Shown here: positions 46,062 to 57,832 of the stretch, piece by piece
Position numbering within the stretch: the stretch's first letter is position 1
Layout of the letters: each line of letters starts with the position of its first letter
Translations under genes and position numbers: made by a program
Assembly (NCBI GenBank): GCA_002197995.1
Contig: NGZR01000002.1
Location: forward strand, 1,240,001-1,304,000
DNA from: Gaeumannomyces sp. JS-464
Lineage: Eukaryota > Ascomycota > Sordariomycetes > Magnaporthales > Magnaporthaceae
DNA length: 64,000 bases
Direction: 5' to 3'
The notes under the pieces: model-generated
The model's database searches: none
The model's input: the letters and a program-made list of their open reading frames with translations, nothing else
Told to the model about the DNA's origin: nothing

Positions 46062-47555
46062 TCAGCTGCTCGTGTCTCGCCTTGCGTACTCTCTCCTGGC
46101 CGCCTTCGCGGCGATGTCGTAGCCGGCCCTCGTGCCCAGCCTGTGGCCGACGAACCAGGCCAGGGTGACGAGGAGCGGCACGCCGATGCCGATGCCCGCG
46201 CCGACGCCGATCTGCCAGTTGCGCTGCTGCTGGCTGTAGAGCGAGGCGTCGTAGGCCTGGACGTTGCGGACGAACTGCTCGGTCCAGCGCGAGTGCACGA
46301 GGAACTGGTCCGACACCGACTTGTTGCTGGAGGCGGCGATGGTGCCGCGGCCGGGCGTCGCTGGGCCCGTGATGCCGATGTTGGGGCTGCCGTCGCCGGC
46401 CTCGGGCTGGCTGATGCGGATGTGGTTGCTGGCGTCGTGCGTCGACGCGATGGCCTCCCACACCGACATGTTGGGCGCGTGCGGTGTTGGGAAGGTGCCC
46501 AGGATGGCGAGTGGATCGAAGGTGTACGACGAGCCAGTCGTGTCTTTGGCGTCATTGTTAGTCGGCGTGTAAAATCACGTGCTCGTGTTTTTCTGTGTTC
46601 GTCGTCGTCTCGACAATTTCCCACCACCTAAAGCCAAGAGCCTTGCCCTCCGGATTCTTGCCCTCTTGGGCCACCGCAAAGCCAAGTGACCACGGGGGAT
46701 GGGACCCAAGACCCAACCAGCGACAAGATGGGATTTGCACTAATCTCCTATGAACTGGTTGGTCTTGGGGGATGGGGAATATTGGAGGGCCGGTGCGAGG
46801 GCGGGCGACAGTAGTGCAGGGGCTTGTGGAGACAATTTGTTGGCCGCCCACTTGGGAGGCTGCGTTGCACCCAGCTTGCGCGATGCAGTAGGGAATTTGC
46901 TGCAAAATACCCTGGAGCTATCGACAGTTTCCTCCCACCGCGACCCGACCCGACAGGAGGTTGGAGAGCGGCCGAAAAGGAAGGGAGAATATTGGACAGG
47001 CGGAAAGGTTCAGTTGAGAGTGGAAAGCTTGGAAAAAGAAAGGACGAAAGAAAAAGGGGGGGAAAAAAAAGGAGAAAAAAAAGGAAGCTTACTTGTGCTC
47101 CACTTGACCTCCAGCTTCCCCCAGCCCTCTTCGTCGCGGCGCTCGCCCGCTTGGATCAGGCTGTCGGAGAAGAGCCACTCGATCAGGACAGGCATGCCGG
47201 GCTTGGCCTGCTTCCACGTGATGTCATACTTGCTGCCGTGGTAGAGCATGGCGTAGGGCACCGTGTCGGAGCCCGGGAAGAAGGCGTCGATGCCGTCTGG
47301 GTAGGAGCAGCCCTTGTTGGACTGGGGGTCGCGCGAGCACCAGCGGAACGACGTCAGGCAGACGCTGTTGGGGGACGCGCACTCGGCGTCCTTGACGGCG
47401 TCGAAGGTGCCGGCCGAGACCAGCCCCGTGCGCGTCGAGGCCATGATAAGCAGGTTCGTCGCGAGGAGCCTCAGGAGCAGCGGCAGCGGGCCGGGCGAGA
47501 ATCCTCCCCTGCTGGTGGACAGGAGTGACGATGTTGGTGGGCTTAGTAACCGCAT
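46062..47555 (-). CDS. Single-pass membrane protein with signal peptide, family unknown
   Basis: Two exons (47555-47093 and 46543-46062) join in phase to 314 residues. The N-terminus has a hydrophobic stretch (PLPLLLRLLATNLLIM) that can act as a signal sequence. An extracellular part contains several Cys (DAECASPNSVCLTSFRWC, NKGCSYPDG), then GSKYDITWKQAKPGMPVLIEWLF and SSYTFDPLAILGTF. A single strong membrane segment (VGAGIGIGVPLLVTLAWFVG) lies about 35 residues before the C-terminus, with a basic cytosolic tail (AKAARREYARRD). The layout is that of fungal cell-surface type I proteins with a beta-sandwich-like ectodomain. No enzyme motif is seen. The intron is long (about 550 bp) and A-rich on the plus strand. 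Confidence 0.7.
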
Positions 47556-49350
47556 GTTTCTGACTGCTTTTTTTGCGGTCGGGGGTGCGGGATGTGGGCT
47601 GCGTGGTTTATGTAGGTTCAAGGTGTTGCCGTCCTTCGCTACGGTGCGCTTGTGCTTGCGCGTGTGTGCGGGCGCCGGGCTGCGCTGCAAGTCTTGCCGA
47701 AGAGAAAGAGAAAAAAAAAAAAAAAAAAAACAGCGACCGGGCCGGCAGGCACTTTGGGTGCGGCGGCCGATGTTTCTGGTTCAGCCGGCTTGATTGCGAT
47801 GCCAAAGTGCACGATGGCAGGGTTGGCTGGGGCAATTGGCAATCAAGACAAAAAGGCAAAAAATCAAGAGACGGCAGATGGGACCGAGGAAAGGGATTTG
47901 GGAGGGGAACTGGGGCATTGCAATTGTTAAAAAAGAAGCCCTTCCTGTTGTTGTCCAGCGGCCAAAAAGATGAGTGGTCTGCCAAGCACACCCAAGACAT
48001 CGGCAGGCGCATCAGGAAGCGTAAAACCTCTTGGGTCCCTGTTTGTGAAGTTCGACGTGGGCCGCGCCGTGTCGAAAAACTAGCGGGCGCGGCGCATTGG
48101 CGACGAGAACCACCAAGCAAACCATCGGACGAGGGAAAGAGAGAGGGGAAAAAGGGAGAAGAAAAAGGAAAAAAAAATAAGGAAACCGCGCGTCCAGGGC
48201 GGACAGACGGCTTGGCAATTGGACCTTGTCTGTTCGGTGTAAGGGACAAGAGCCGCAAATCCTCCCCTTCTTTACCCCCTCGGTCTGTCGGGGACTTTTT
48301 ATTTTTTATTGTTGTTTCTTTGGGAATCGAGAGGGGCCTGCCTCTCTCCGTCCAACGCATTGGGATTGAAATGCGCGCCTGCTGCTCGCTGTCGGAGCTG
48401 GCTGGCCTGCCGACCGCGGCTGACGACAAATTGGGAGGAACGGAAGAAAGTACAGCACTAACAACCAAGCCTTGGCGAGGGCCAAACACAGCAACCCGTC
48501 TGCGCCGCCCAGAGGCCTGGAGCTGCTTGGCAGAAAGCAAGAAGAGGGCCGAAAAAAGGCGCTGCCAGCCCAACTGCGTGACTGCAAATGGCGAGAGAGA
48601 GAGGGGAGGAAGCACGGGGCGGACCCAAGCCACTCTTTCTTGGCGCTGGGCTGCTGGGCACGCTGCTGGCTGGCTTTCGGGCGCCCAGCACGCCGGCCCC
48701 CAGCACAAACGCTTCCAAGACCGGCCACACGGTCACCAAGGGCCTTGGCGACCCGTCGTGGACGCTTGGGTGGAGTGCTTTCAGTGGAATGCCAAGGTTG
48801 GGCGGGTTTCGTGTTGCAGGGGGAGCCTGTGTCCTCGTTTGCAATTCCCGATGAGGGGAGGGAAAGAAGGGGGAGGCGAAGACGGCGGCGGCGATCACGC
48901 GAGCTCAATTGCTGGGAGATGCCGCTCTTCTCCTCTATCAAACTTTTTGTCGCCCTATGGACGAAGCGGTCGAAAGGGGGTTCGTTCTGGAACAAATCCG
49001 GGCAGTCATGACCGAGTTCGATCCAGTGCGCACAGCCGCCTTCCCTGCAGGCAGGTCTTTTCGCCCCCTGTCGGGTTTTTGTCGTATCACGTGACCGGAG
49101 AGCACGTTCGCATGGGCGACTCTCACTGATTGGAGCAAAGGTTCGGCGATCCCTCCGCACAACGCTTTCGCCTAGCGGACATTCCCGTCAGCGCTGCCAA
49201 AATCCAGTGGGTTTTTGCGAGTGAATCGTCGACTGGTTAGGGTGGTGTATGGTCACGTGATTATAATAGCCAAACCCATTTACGCGCTCCGCGCTCGCTG
49301 TCACCCAGCCTGATGAAAAGAGAGAGAGAGAGTATATTTAACGTCATCTA
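47556..49350. other. Intergenic region with A20 tract
   Basis: About 1.8 kb upstream of the membrane protein gene. It includes an A20 run at 47711-47730 (T20 in the sense of the minus-strand gene). Long open frames on both strands have no recognisable features. Confidence 0.5.
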
Positions 49351-49351
49351 G

Positions 49352-50358
49352 TCAGGATCTACCAGTCCCTGCCTCCCAGGGGGCATATAACGTGCTAGCG
49401 CTACCAAAGCTAAACACTAGGCTACATGTTGCTATCAAAGCGGTTAGCAGAATTAAACCCGAAAGCACACGGAGGTCGGGCCGCATTCCGGCGCTCTTTG
49501 TTGGTGAGCGGGCGATCGGCAGTAGGGCGTAAAGACGCCGGGGCGTTGTAAGCGCTGCGGGTGGTAGTAATTCTATCGGCCGGCGAATGTGCCGGAAAAG
49601 GGGTAAAAGCCAGGTTAGAGCGGGGGGGGGGGGGGGGGGTGTCCTCGGGACCACCCCTGGGCCCGGCCGGGGTTGCGGGGGATTAACGAGCCTACTGTTA
49701 GTCCGGTTGGGGTAAAAAGGAAAGTAAAAGGTGCAAAAAAAGGGGAAAAGTAAATAGGAAAGGGGAAAAGGGAAAAGGGGAAAGGTTATATACGGGTTGT
49801 TTGGCCCTGCTGCTACCGCCCAGCAATAGTGCAATAGTTGGTAGCTTCGACGAACGAAGCGAAAAGGAAGGCCTTTTGAAGTAGCCGTTTCCAGTACCCG
49901 GGCCTGTCGAGAGTCGGGGCGGGGTCCGCTATAGGCCATTTATTTTCCGTTGCTTTAGCCAGCCTGCAAAATACAGGGTGGGAAGGGGATTTGCTTCTTC
50001 CGCACCGGCACGGGTTATCGTCCTCGTACCCGAATTTTCGATGGTACCAGTCGAAATCCCCGTGCCCTGTGCGTGCGGCCACCAGCTGTTGTAAAATACT
50101 CCGGTGGAGTTGCAAAGCTCCGGGTGTACGCTGTGGTGCCGGCGGGAGGCCTATAGCTGTGTACCGTGCCGGGAGGTTATCCTCGAACCACGCGTTACGG
50201 CGGTCCCGGGCCATCTTCCGGGCTAAAGCCTTTACTCCGGCCACCGTTGGTTTGGCGTGCTGGGGGATCGGGAGGGCCGTGCCTAATTTTGCTTCGGCAT
50301 CGGCTTCCTCGTTCCCGGGGATTCCCATATGGCCCGGGACCATCGGACGTGTACCTGG
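49352..50358 (-). mobile_element. Truncated Tad-like non-LTR retrotransposon, 3' part (RNase H domain)
   Basis: The minus strand from about 50358 to a stop at 49813 encodes the end of a LINE polyprotein. It contains VPGHMGIPGNEEADAEAKLG, the RNase H signature of Tad-group elements, and the C-terminal FDWYHRKFGYED with a CCHC-like CRCGRSKSPSHPVFC. The reverse transcriptase and endonuclease regions are missing. Downstream (49812-49352) is a likely 3' untranslated region with T/C-rich blocks, an 18-C run (G on the plus strand) and a terminal CT repeat near 49320. It is immobile on its own. Confidence 0.75.
49622..49639 (+). repeat. Poly-G tract, 18 G
   Basis: Uninterrupted 18-G run inside the probable 3' region of the LINE fragment. 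Confidence 0.95.
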
Positions 50359-50858
50359 TGTAACACGCCGCACAGAACCACGACCAGCAGTCCCATGAAT
50401 CACCACTGGGGCCCTCAAGGGAGGACTCCGGGCGGCAGCCAAAGGGGCGCGGGCCCTGAAGGATGCGCGGATCAAAAGAGTTCAGCTCTATAATGCGCAT
50501 GCCGGCTGGCCTCCGCAGATAACGAACGCTCAACCCGCTCAGGCGCACCCAAGCTCCGAACCCTGATAAGGGGACAAAGCATGTCCTGCCCGTACGGACG
50601 CCACGGAGGAGGCGTGCCGACGACAGCCGAAGGATGGCTGGAGGGTCGTGTATAAGAAGGGCCTGAAGGACCCCCTGTGAAGGGAGTCTGAAGGGCAAGC
50701 TATCTTGTTTCTGTTCTTGTTTTCTGTTTACTCTTCACCATAGACCTGTTGTTACTTTGCACCAATACGGCTGTTGAACCGCTGGACCTCTGAGATCTCC
50801 CTGAGAGAACCCCCCTTCAGTGCACCACACGGCCCGTAACAGGGCGTGGCACATTACA
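50359..50858 (+). mobile_element. Probable solo LTR, about 500 bp
   Basis: The segment starts TGTAACACGCCG and ends GCACATTACA, giving TGTAA/TTACA-type ends. It contains a TATA-like TATAAGAAGG near 50652 and T-rich sequence downstream of it. It interrupts the LINE reading frame exactly upstream of the RNase H motif. I see no matching target-site duplication (CCTGG before, GGGGG after), so the boundaries may be off or the flanks rearranged. Confidence 0.45.
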
Positions 50859-50864
50859 GGGGGA

Positions 50865-51400
50865 GGGGGCGGGCGTGCGGGTACGGGTGCCTCGGGGGCT
50901 TTCCCGTCCCCTCGGAAGGGGTTGGCTGGCCTAGTAGCGCCTCCTTTGCGTAACCCAAAAAGCAATCCTTCCAGCCGTTCGCCTCGTGCACCACCTCGGG
51001 CGGTAGGGAGGCGATGCCATCGTCGATGGAGCGGGTGAGGGTTGCGCAAATTAGGGGCAGTTTGATGCTGTTTGCGGCTGTAGCTCGTAATTACCTCCTC
51101 CGCGGCCGCTGCTGCCGACCCAGGGAGCGGGCGAGTAAGCCGGGAGGTGGGTATCGGGCGCTCGTGCGCAGTTTGGGCATAGGGAGCCTGGGGGGATGGC
51201 CGGGTGGAGGGAAGGGGAAGGGGAAGGTAGGCGCCTTCGCGTGCCGCCGAGGGTATATTGCAGCGCCGTATTAGCGAGGGGGTTGGAGGGCAACGGCATG
51301 ACGCCGTTGGCGGGCGGGAATGTTGGTGTTTGTCGCTGAGTTGGCAGGTGTTGAGGATCTGTATGCAATTTGGCTGTGTGCACCAACAGCACCATGTCAA
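50865..51400 (-). mobile_element. Possible ORF1/gag-like fragment of the same LINE
   Basis: The minus strand between 51400 and 50865 is open and Pro/Ala/Arg-rich (AEEVITSYSRKQHQTAP, then GLLFGLRKGGATRPANPF), as in disordered ORF1 proteins of fungal LINEs. It has the same orientation as the RNase H fragment and lies upstream of it. It is assigned by position and composition only. Confidence 0.3.
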
Positions 51401-51618
51401 GAATTGGTAGGTGCGAGGAAGGATGTTTCTAGGAAGTATTTGTTACGTCTTTCCGCAAATTCTCTCCGCCTCTGGGCCTGAAATCCTTCCTCTGAGCTCG
51501 CTTGCCTCCGATTGGGCCATTTGGGTCGTGTTTCCCGAGGTGTACAACCCCAAGAAAGGTCTCCGTTACGCTTTCCTCGCAATTACGGTATCTCTCCTCC
51601 TCACATTAGTGAACTTCC

Positions 51619-52990
51619 GTGTTGATACCAAATTTGCTCCTCGCCCCCCTCGTCAGGAAGGGCGAGGATTACGGGGTCGTGAATATCGCGGCCGCGCGGA
51701 ACATGCAGCATCCCGAGGAATGGACGCGGCATGTCTTCTACCAGGCGCCAACGGGGGACATATTTTTGCGCAGCCGGCCCGACGGCGTCTGGCAGGACCC
51801 GGAGCGGGTTCCCACGCCAGTTGCCCCTAGGCAGAACTCCCTGCTTGCGGCGTTTTATTACGACAACAGCAATAACAGGACGAATAGCTACCTGGTATGT
51901 TCCCCTCCGCCCTTCTGCCCGGGATTTACCGTGGGGGCGCTTCGCTGATCTTGTCTCTCTTCCCCTTCGTGACAGCTCTCCCCCTTGCACCTCGACCAGG
52001 AAGGCCGAGTCGTTCACGACTTCGCGGAGTATAATCACGACAACCACAAGGCGGGGAGTGGCTGAACTACAAGATAGGTGAGAAGGGCAACTCGACTTTC
52101 GCAGCGGCGATGCTAGAAGGTTCACTCTACGTCTACCGCATCAACAGCGAGTCCCACATCGTCGAGCACACTTTGAACGGGACGTCAAGGCGGACCGGTC
52201 CGAAGGTTGCCCGGGACTCGAACATCCGCCGTCACCAACGTGGTTGGGGAGTCGGAACTCCACGTCTTCTACATAGCGGAGGACTTGTCGCTCTCGCAGA
52301 TGGTGTACAGTGGCGGGAAATGGTCAGAAGGGTTTGCCCCTCCCCTGCCCCTAACACCCCTGGGCGGTTCTCCTTTCGCCTTGTCGCGGGACGTCTGCTT
52401 ATCTCTTTTATACTCGTCTAGCCCAGGTTGTCGCCGAAAAGTTCACGTCTGACCCCAGCATCGGCTTCACGGCGGTGGCGTGGTCTGATCCGCTGCACGT
52501 CCGCGTTTTCTACATTAACCAGGACCGGTACCCCGGCGAGTGGGTCTTCCAGAACGGCTCCTAGGTCAACACGCCTGAAACCCTGCCGCGGATCAAGGCC
52601 AACGCGGCGGGCCAGCCCGTCGGGCCACGCAGTCCGCGCAAGTCCCATACAAGAACGGCCTGTAAGTGGAGTATTTTTACGTGGAAAGGAGTATAGCGAA
52701 CCTGTTGAATGTTAGGCCTGATGATTATTGGCGCTTCGGCGACTTCTCCGGGTTCAACATCTCCTCTCCGCCGGAGCCGGTCCTGTTAAAATCGGACGTG
52801 ATCGCCCTAGCCTGCCGCCTCGGGGTCGGGATTCCCGGTGTTCTTCTCGCCCTGGCTAGTTTACTCTTGCCGGCGTGGAGGGAATGGGTGCTGGGATGCG
52901 GGAAAAACGAGACAATCCAGCCAGGCAGGAGCCGGTCGGAAGCCCCACTGAGCATGAACCTGAAAGTGCTGGTAGCAAGGGATGAATAAG
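51619..52990 (+). pseudogene. Fungal fucose-specific-lectin-like protein with C-terminal membrane segment, broken
   Basis: Blade-like motifs occur in order but in changing frames: NIAAARNMQHPEEWTRHVFY, PTGDIFLRSRPDGVWQDPE, LAAFYYDNSNNRTNSYL, then after an intron-like gap EGRVHDFAEYNHDNHKAG. A missing base before GTGGCTGAAC shifts the frame. Then come NYKIGEKGNSTFAAAMLEG and LYVYRINSESHIVEHTLNG. A further shift near 52215 leads to SELHVFYIAEDLSLSQMVY. TAG at 52562-52564 replaces a Trp expected after QNGS. Near the end, VIALACRLGVGIPGVLLALASLLL is a membrane helix. The repeated W/E/R-rich blades resemble six-bladed fucose lectins (AAL type). The present sequence cannot make the full protein. 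Confidence 0.6.
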
Positions 52991-54433
52991 TTAGGTGGGA
53001 GCCCGGCGGGGAGGGAAAGGCCAGGGGGGGGGGGGGGGGGGGGTGAGAGGCCGAGGAGGAGTGACGGCCCGCCAAGGCGCTATCCAACTCCACCTGGCGC
53101 CTGTAGGCTGTCAAGAACATGTACCTTACGCACAAAGGTTCTTCCATCAGAAACGGAGGACCGTGTTGTTGGCGTTCCGGGGACATCCAAGTCAGCCAGA
53201 GTCACGCCTTACGGCGACGTTGCATCAGCGACTTTGCACCAGCGCCTCACACGAAAGAGGAAGCATCTTATTGCCAATAGCGCCGCCACAACTTTCACTT
53301 GGCCGACCAACAGGCAAGAGAGCTAGCTGCCGCTTTCCGGCCCAACCCCGCAGTAGCCGCTGCGGAATGCAGCTGTCAAACTTGTCATCGTCGCTGCCGT
53401 TACGATCAGGTCACACTGCTACCGGAAACCACTCAGGACAGCGAGTAAAGCGAACAGATCCTAGAACGTTTTCGGTGCGAGGATCTTTGCCAACTCATTC
53501 GGACTCATCATGACGCAGAAGTCGTGGAAGAAGTGGTCGAAGCTCCTCGGGCGTCGTTGTGCAGCCTCGCCGGCTCCGTCCGCCACGCCGTCGACGAGTA
53601 TGTTGAGATTCTGCCTAGCGTTGCAAGGCTTCTCGTAACTAACATTATGGTCAGTCAAGTTGACTTTGCTCTCGTACGGACATAGAGCCTTTTCTAGAGC
53701 TCGTCTTTCGGAACGCTTTTCAACCCTCACCGTCCCAGGATTGGCGACGGCGCGCGACGGCGGCCCGTGCGACGTGTCGACGGCGACCGGCTTGAATGCG
53801 GACCGACCAGGACTCCTCCCCCACGCTGCCGGTGTCACACAGCGATCAACGATCAAAAGGGCATGTATTGGATTGTCGGCCCGAGGCCCCTGAAGGGGCC
53901 ATTTGGCAAATTTTTCCTGACGGTGCACGGGCCTCTAACACACGCACGTGATATATCATGTGACACCAGGAGCCCCACATTTCCGTGCGATGGTGGCTCG
54001 TGCGAAGGTTGGCAGACCGATGCCTGACAATGGGTAAAGTCTTGGAAGTTGGGCGACACAGCTGACGCGAGCTGGAGCCAATCGCTCTGGGCGGTTCAAC
54101 GCCGCAGTGTCGGCTTGCGACTGAGGCTCAATGGCCTAAGGCATTCTGGTCGGGGGTCAGCCGCACGAGGCAGCCGGCCGAGCTGAGCTCCTTCCTTTCG
54201 CACCGGCCTGGAGGAACGCATCTCTTACTCAACGTCTCTCTCTCGGCATCACTGTCTCGATCTTCATGAGGCATACGGGTTGGGCACCTCAGAGCCTACC
54301 TAAATTCACGTCCCTGTCAACTTTACATTTTTGAGTCTTTGACGCACTCTGGTTTCGAGTCTCTTAACTGTTTCATCGCCAGCGCGGTATTCCTGTCCTC
54401 GATTCCTTTAACAAGCCTCCCCAGTTGTTGTCG
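52991..54433. other. Intergenic region with a poly-G tract
   Basis: About 1.4 kb, including the G20 tract at 53024-53043. Frames such as 53461-53928 (minus) have no recognisable domain. A tRNA-D-arm-like string near 54120-54155 lacks the rest of a tRNA. Confidence 0.45.
53024..53043 (+). repeat. Poly-G tract, 20 G
   Basis: Uninterrupted 20-G run between the lectin relic and the NLR gene. Confidence 0.95.
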
Positions 54434-57400
54434 ATGCAGCGCGGTGTAATGAATTCGAAGCGACCACGGCAAGATGATCAAGACACAGATGCGAGCCACC
54501 TAAAGCGCCTAAAAACCTCCGACACCGTCCCCTATGACTCCCATGGCGGCGTGCCCTTTGCGTATGGAGATTACACAATCGCCTGGATCTGTGCGCTTCC
54601 TCTGGAATTGGCGGCATCTTGCGCCATGCTGGATGAGCAACACCCACCACAACCAGGCATAGCCGGCGATGACAACACCTACGTGCTGGGACGCATCCAC
54701 CGACACAACGTCGTCATGGCCTGCCTGCCTGGGCAATACGGGACGAACAACGCTGCAATCGTCGCGACAAACGTGAAGCGAAGTTTTCCCAGCATTCGCG
54801 CCACCCTGATGGTCGGCATCGCCGGCGGATCCCCAAGCCGGGCCGACTTGTACCTGGGCGACGTAGTCGTCGGCACGAGGGTGATGCAGTATGACATGGG
54901 CAAGGCACTCGGGACGGCCACTTCCAAGGAACAGCCATCCTGAAGACTCCTGCACCGCTGCTGAATTCGGCCGTGTCCACTTTGCGATCGAAGCAATCCA
55001 GCGATCGAATAGCAAGCCTTTTACGAAGCCGACTCCCGAACCTCTCGCGTCCGGATCACCCCGATCGCCTTTTCCAGGCCTCCTACGAACACCACCCTCT
55101 CCGTGCGCCAACATGTAATGACTGCGACCCGAAAAAGCTGCAGCCACGAGCCGGTCGTCTCTCTGACGAACCCAAGATCCACTACGGAGTCATCGCTTCA
55201 GCCAACAGGGTTATGGAAACGGAAAGGAACGAGATGAGATTGCCCGGCTGCATTCGGCGCTGTGTTTTGAGATGGAGGCAGCAGGCATGATGGATAACGT
55301 CCAGTGCTTGCCGATTCGCGGCATTTGCGACTACTCAGATTCCCATAAGAACAAAGTGTGGCAGGACTATGCCGCTGCGACGGCGGCCGCATACGCAAGG
55401 GAACTGCTGGAAGTGATTCCGGCTTCATCGGGGGAACTCAGCCGGGCTAATACCACACGCTTCAACAACGCGAGCGAGCCCGACACTGCTGGTAATGAAC
55501 TCCTTCCTTGACCCTCCCCTCCCGTCCCCGCCGAGCACCATACTGACCGGCCACGAGCAGACGACCAAGCTTCAGAACGGCGGCAACGCTTGCTAGAATC
55601 CCTTAACTTCGCCCAAATCGATGCTCGGAAAACCACTATTCGAACCGCACACAGCAAAACCTGCCGTTGGTTCGTCCGTCACTCGGCATATCGGGATTGG
55701 CTCGACCCCGCAATGCAATCGCAAAACCATGGTTTCTTATGGATGCGAGGCAAGGCAGGCGCTGGGAAGTCAACCATGATGAAGTTTGTATACTTGGAGT
55801 CGAAAAAAAGGACGGATCCAACACCATGTCCGCGTCCTTCTTCTTCAACGCTCGCGGCGAATACTTGGAAAAGTCTATCACCGGCATGTACCGGTCCCTG
55901 CTAATGCAGCTCCTGAAGAGATTTCCGGATCTTCAATCTATCCTAGACAACACCGATATCATTCCGGCGAGCCAGCAAGACTGCCCTGACTTGGACGCGC
56001 TGAAGGAGCTTCTCAGGAGTGCCCTCCTAAGCCTTGGCCAGCGCTCCTTTACTTGCTTCATCGACGCCCTCGACGAATGTGACGAGCAGGAAGTCCGGGA
56101 TATGGTCCAATTCTTTGAGGATTTGGCAGAGGACACGACCGAGGCTGGCATCCAACTCCGAATCTGTTTCTCGAGTCGCCCATACCCCTACATCAGCATG
56201 CCCAAGGGCATCTTGCTGACCCTCGAGGACGAATCCGGACACGCAGAAGACCTGGCACAGTACGTCGAGAGCAAGCTCAAGATCGACGACCCCGCGCTCC
56301 GCAAAGACTTGCAATCGCAGATCCTGGACAAGGCGTCCGGTATTTTCCTGTGGATCGTCCTCGTTGTGGATATCCTAAACGAAGAGGACGACGACGGCGG
56401 CCTCGCTCTCAGGACAAAACTTTCGAAAATCCCCGACAAGTTGAGCGACCTGTTCAAGAGCATTCTGATGCGCGATCGGAAATCACCCGAACGCCTGCTG
56501 CTCTGCGTTCTCTGGATCCTTTGTGCAAAGCGACCATTGACTCCAGCCGAGTTCCGCCATGCGCTGTGGGTGGCCCTGTTGGACCAACAGTCGGCGCAGA
56601 ACGACTGCCAGGTAGACTCCGACGTCCCAGACGTCAGCAACATGAATGCCTGTGTCAAATTGGTCACGAGTTCCTCGAAAGGTCTTGCCGAGATTACCAA
56701 ATCCAAGCAGCCAACTGTGCAGTTTGTTCACGAATCAGTACGGGACTTTTTGGTAAAGGAAAAGGGCCTCCAGGACTTGTGGCCTGAACTTGGATTCGAA
56801 TGGGAGGGTCCCAGCCACGAGAGGCTCAAACGCTGCTGCACTACGTATCTGTCTCTTTCAGGAGTACAGGCGATCGTCAACGGCCCCAGGGGCGGAGGCG
56901 CACGCGACGCTCTGGCCCAAAAATACTCATTTTTAGAGTATGCCAGCCAGCAGGTCCTCCACCATGCTAATGCCGCTGCACTTGTAATACCCCAAAACGA
57001 GTTCATATCTCAATTCTTTGCTTCAGCTGGGATCGGGGTGGTCAACTTGTTCGAGAGGCACGAAACGCGGCGGTATGGCGTTCATGCAACACCCATCTAT
57101 GTCCTAGCAGACAGAGGGCTAGAAAACCTCATCCGCACACGGATAAAACAAGAGCCTGCTGCCCGCGCCCCTCGAGAAAGGTACGAGTATCCGTTTTTCG
57201 CCGCATTGGCCAACGGCCACAAAAGCGCGGTGGCTGCACTTTTGGGGTTATCTTCAATTATCTGCGATGGCGTCGATATCACTGAAGGTTTGAAGTACAG
57301 GAAGGACTTGACGGGATATAAAGGCCGAACGCCGTTGTCCTGGGCTGCCCAAGAGGGTAGACTGAGCATTGTGAAGGTGTTCGTCGACCGCGGGGCAGAC

Positions 57401-57832
57401 GTCAACGCTCAAGAAAACGATGGACGGACGGCACTGATGCGGGCCTCAAGCAACGGACACGAGGCTGTGGCGCGGCTTCTCATCGACCGCGGGGCGGATG
57501 TCAACGCTCAGATCAAGGGTGGATTGAACGATGGAGGGACGGCAGCACTGATGCGGGCCTCAAAGAACGGACACGAGGCTGTGGCGCGGCTTCTCATCGA
57601 CCGCGGGGCGGATATCAACGCTCAAGAGAAGGATGGATGGACGGCACTAATGCTGGCCTTATACAACGGACACGAGGCTGTAGCGCGGCTTCTCATCGAC
57701 CGCGGGGCGGATGTCAACGCTCAAATCAAGGGTGGATCGAAGGATGGATGGACGGCACTGATGCTGGCCTCATACAACAAACACGAGGCTGTGGCGCGGC
57801 TACTTATCGACCGCGGGGCGGACGTCAACTGA
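54434..57832 (+). pseudogene. Fungal NLR: PNP_UDP - NACHT - ankyrin repeat protein, frameshifted
   Basis: The start at 54434 (or 54449) leads to a nucleoside-phosphorylase-like (PNP_UDP) domain: YTIAWICALPLELAAS, HNVVMACLPGQYGTN, LMVGIAGGSPSRADLYLGDVVVG. It continues in another frame after about 54915 (GHFQGTAILKTPAPLL), and a third frame is needed from about 55217 ([20 protein letters not shown]). An intron 55493-55560 joins to the NACHT domain: Walker A GKAGAGKST (55748-55777), an A-run frame change at 55803-55809, Walker B TCFIDALDECDE (about 56053) and sensor ICFSSRPYPYI. From about 57300 come ankyrin repeats of 33-38 residues, four of them nearly identical. The frame ends TGA at 57830. 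NLRs of this layout sense non-self and trigger cell death. Three one-base frame changes mean no full-length product unless they are sequence errors. Confidence 0.8.
57392..57829 (+). repeat. Near-identical ankyrin-repeat units (99/114/99/111 nt)
   Basis: Units start at 57392, 57491, 57605 and 57704, with a partial one at 57815, each opening with GADVN/GADIN and closing with HEAVARLLIDR. Alternate units carry an extra insertion (QIKGG). Nucleotide identity between units is very high, including silent sites, implying recent duplication or gene conversion. Confidence 0.9.

Noticed and set aside
47573..49129. 518-codon plus frame and its 366-codon minus mirror
   Set aside because: Includes the A20 tract as poly-Lys/Phe; low-complexity GC-rich DNA; no domain on either strand.
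54120..54160. String resembling a tRNA D-arm (TGGCCTAAGGC)
   Set aside because: No anticodon stem or T arm follows; at most a degenerate fragment.
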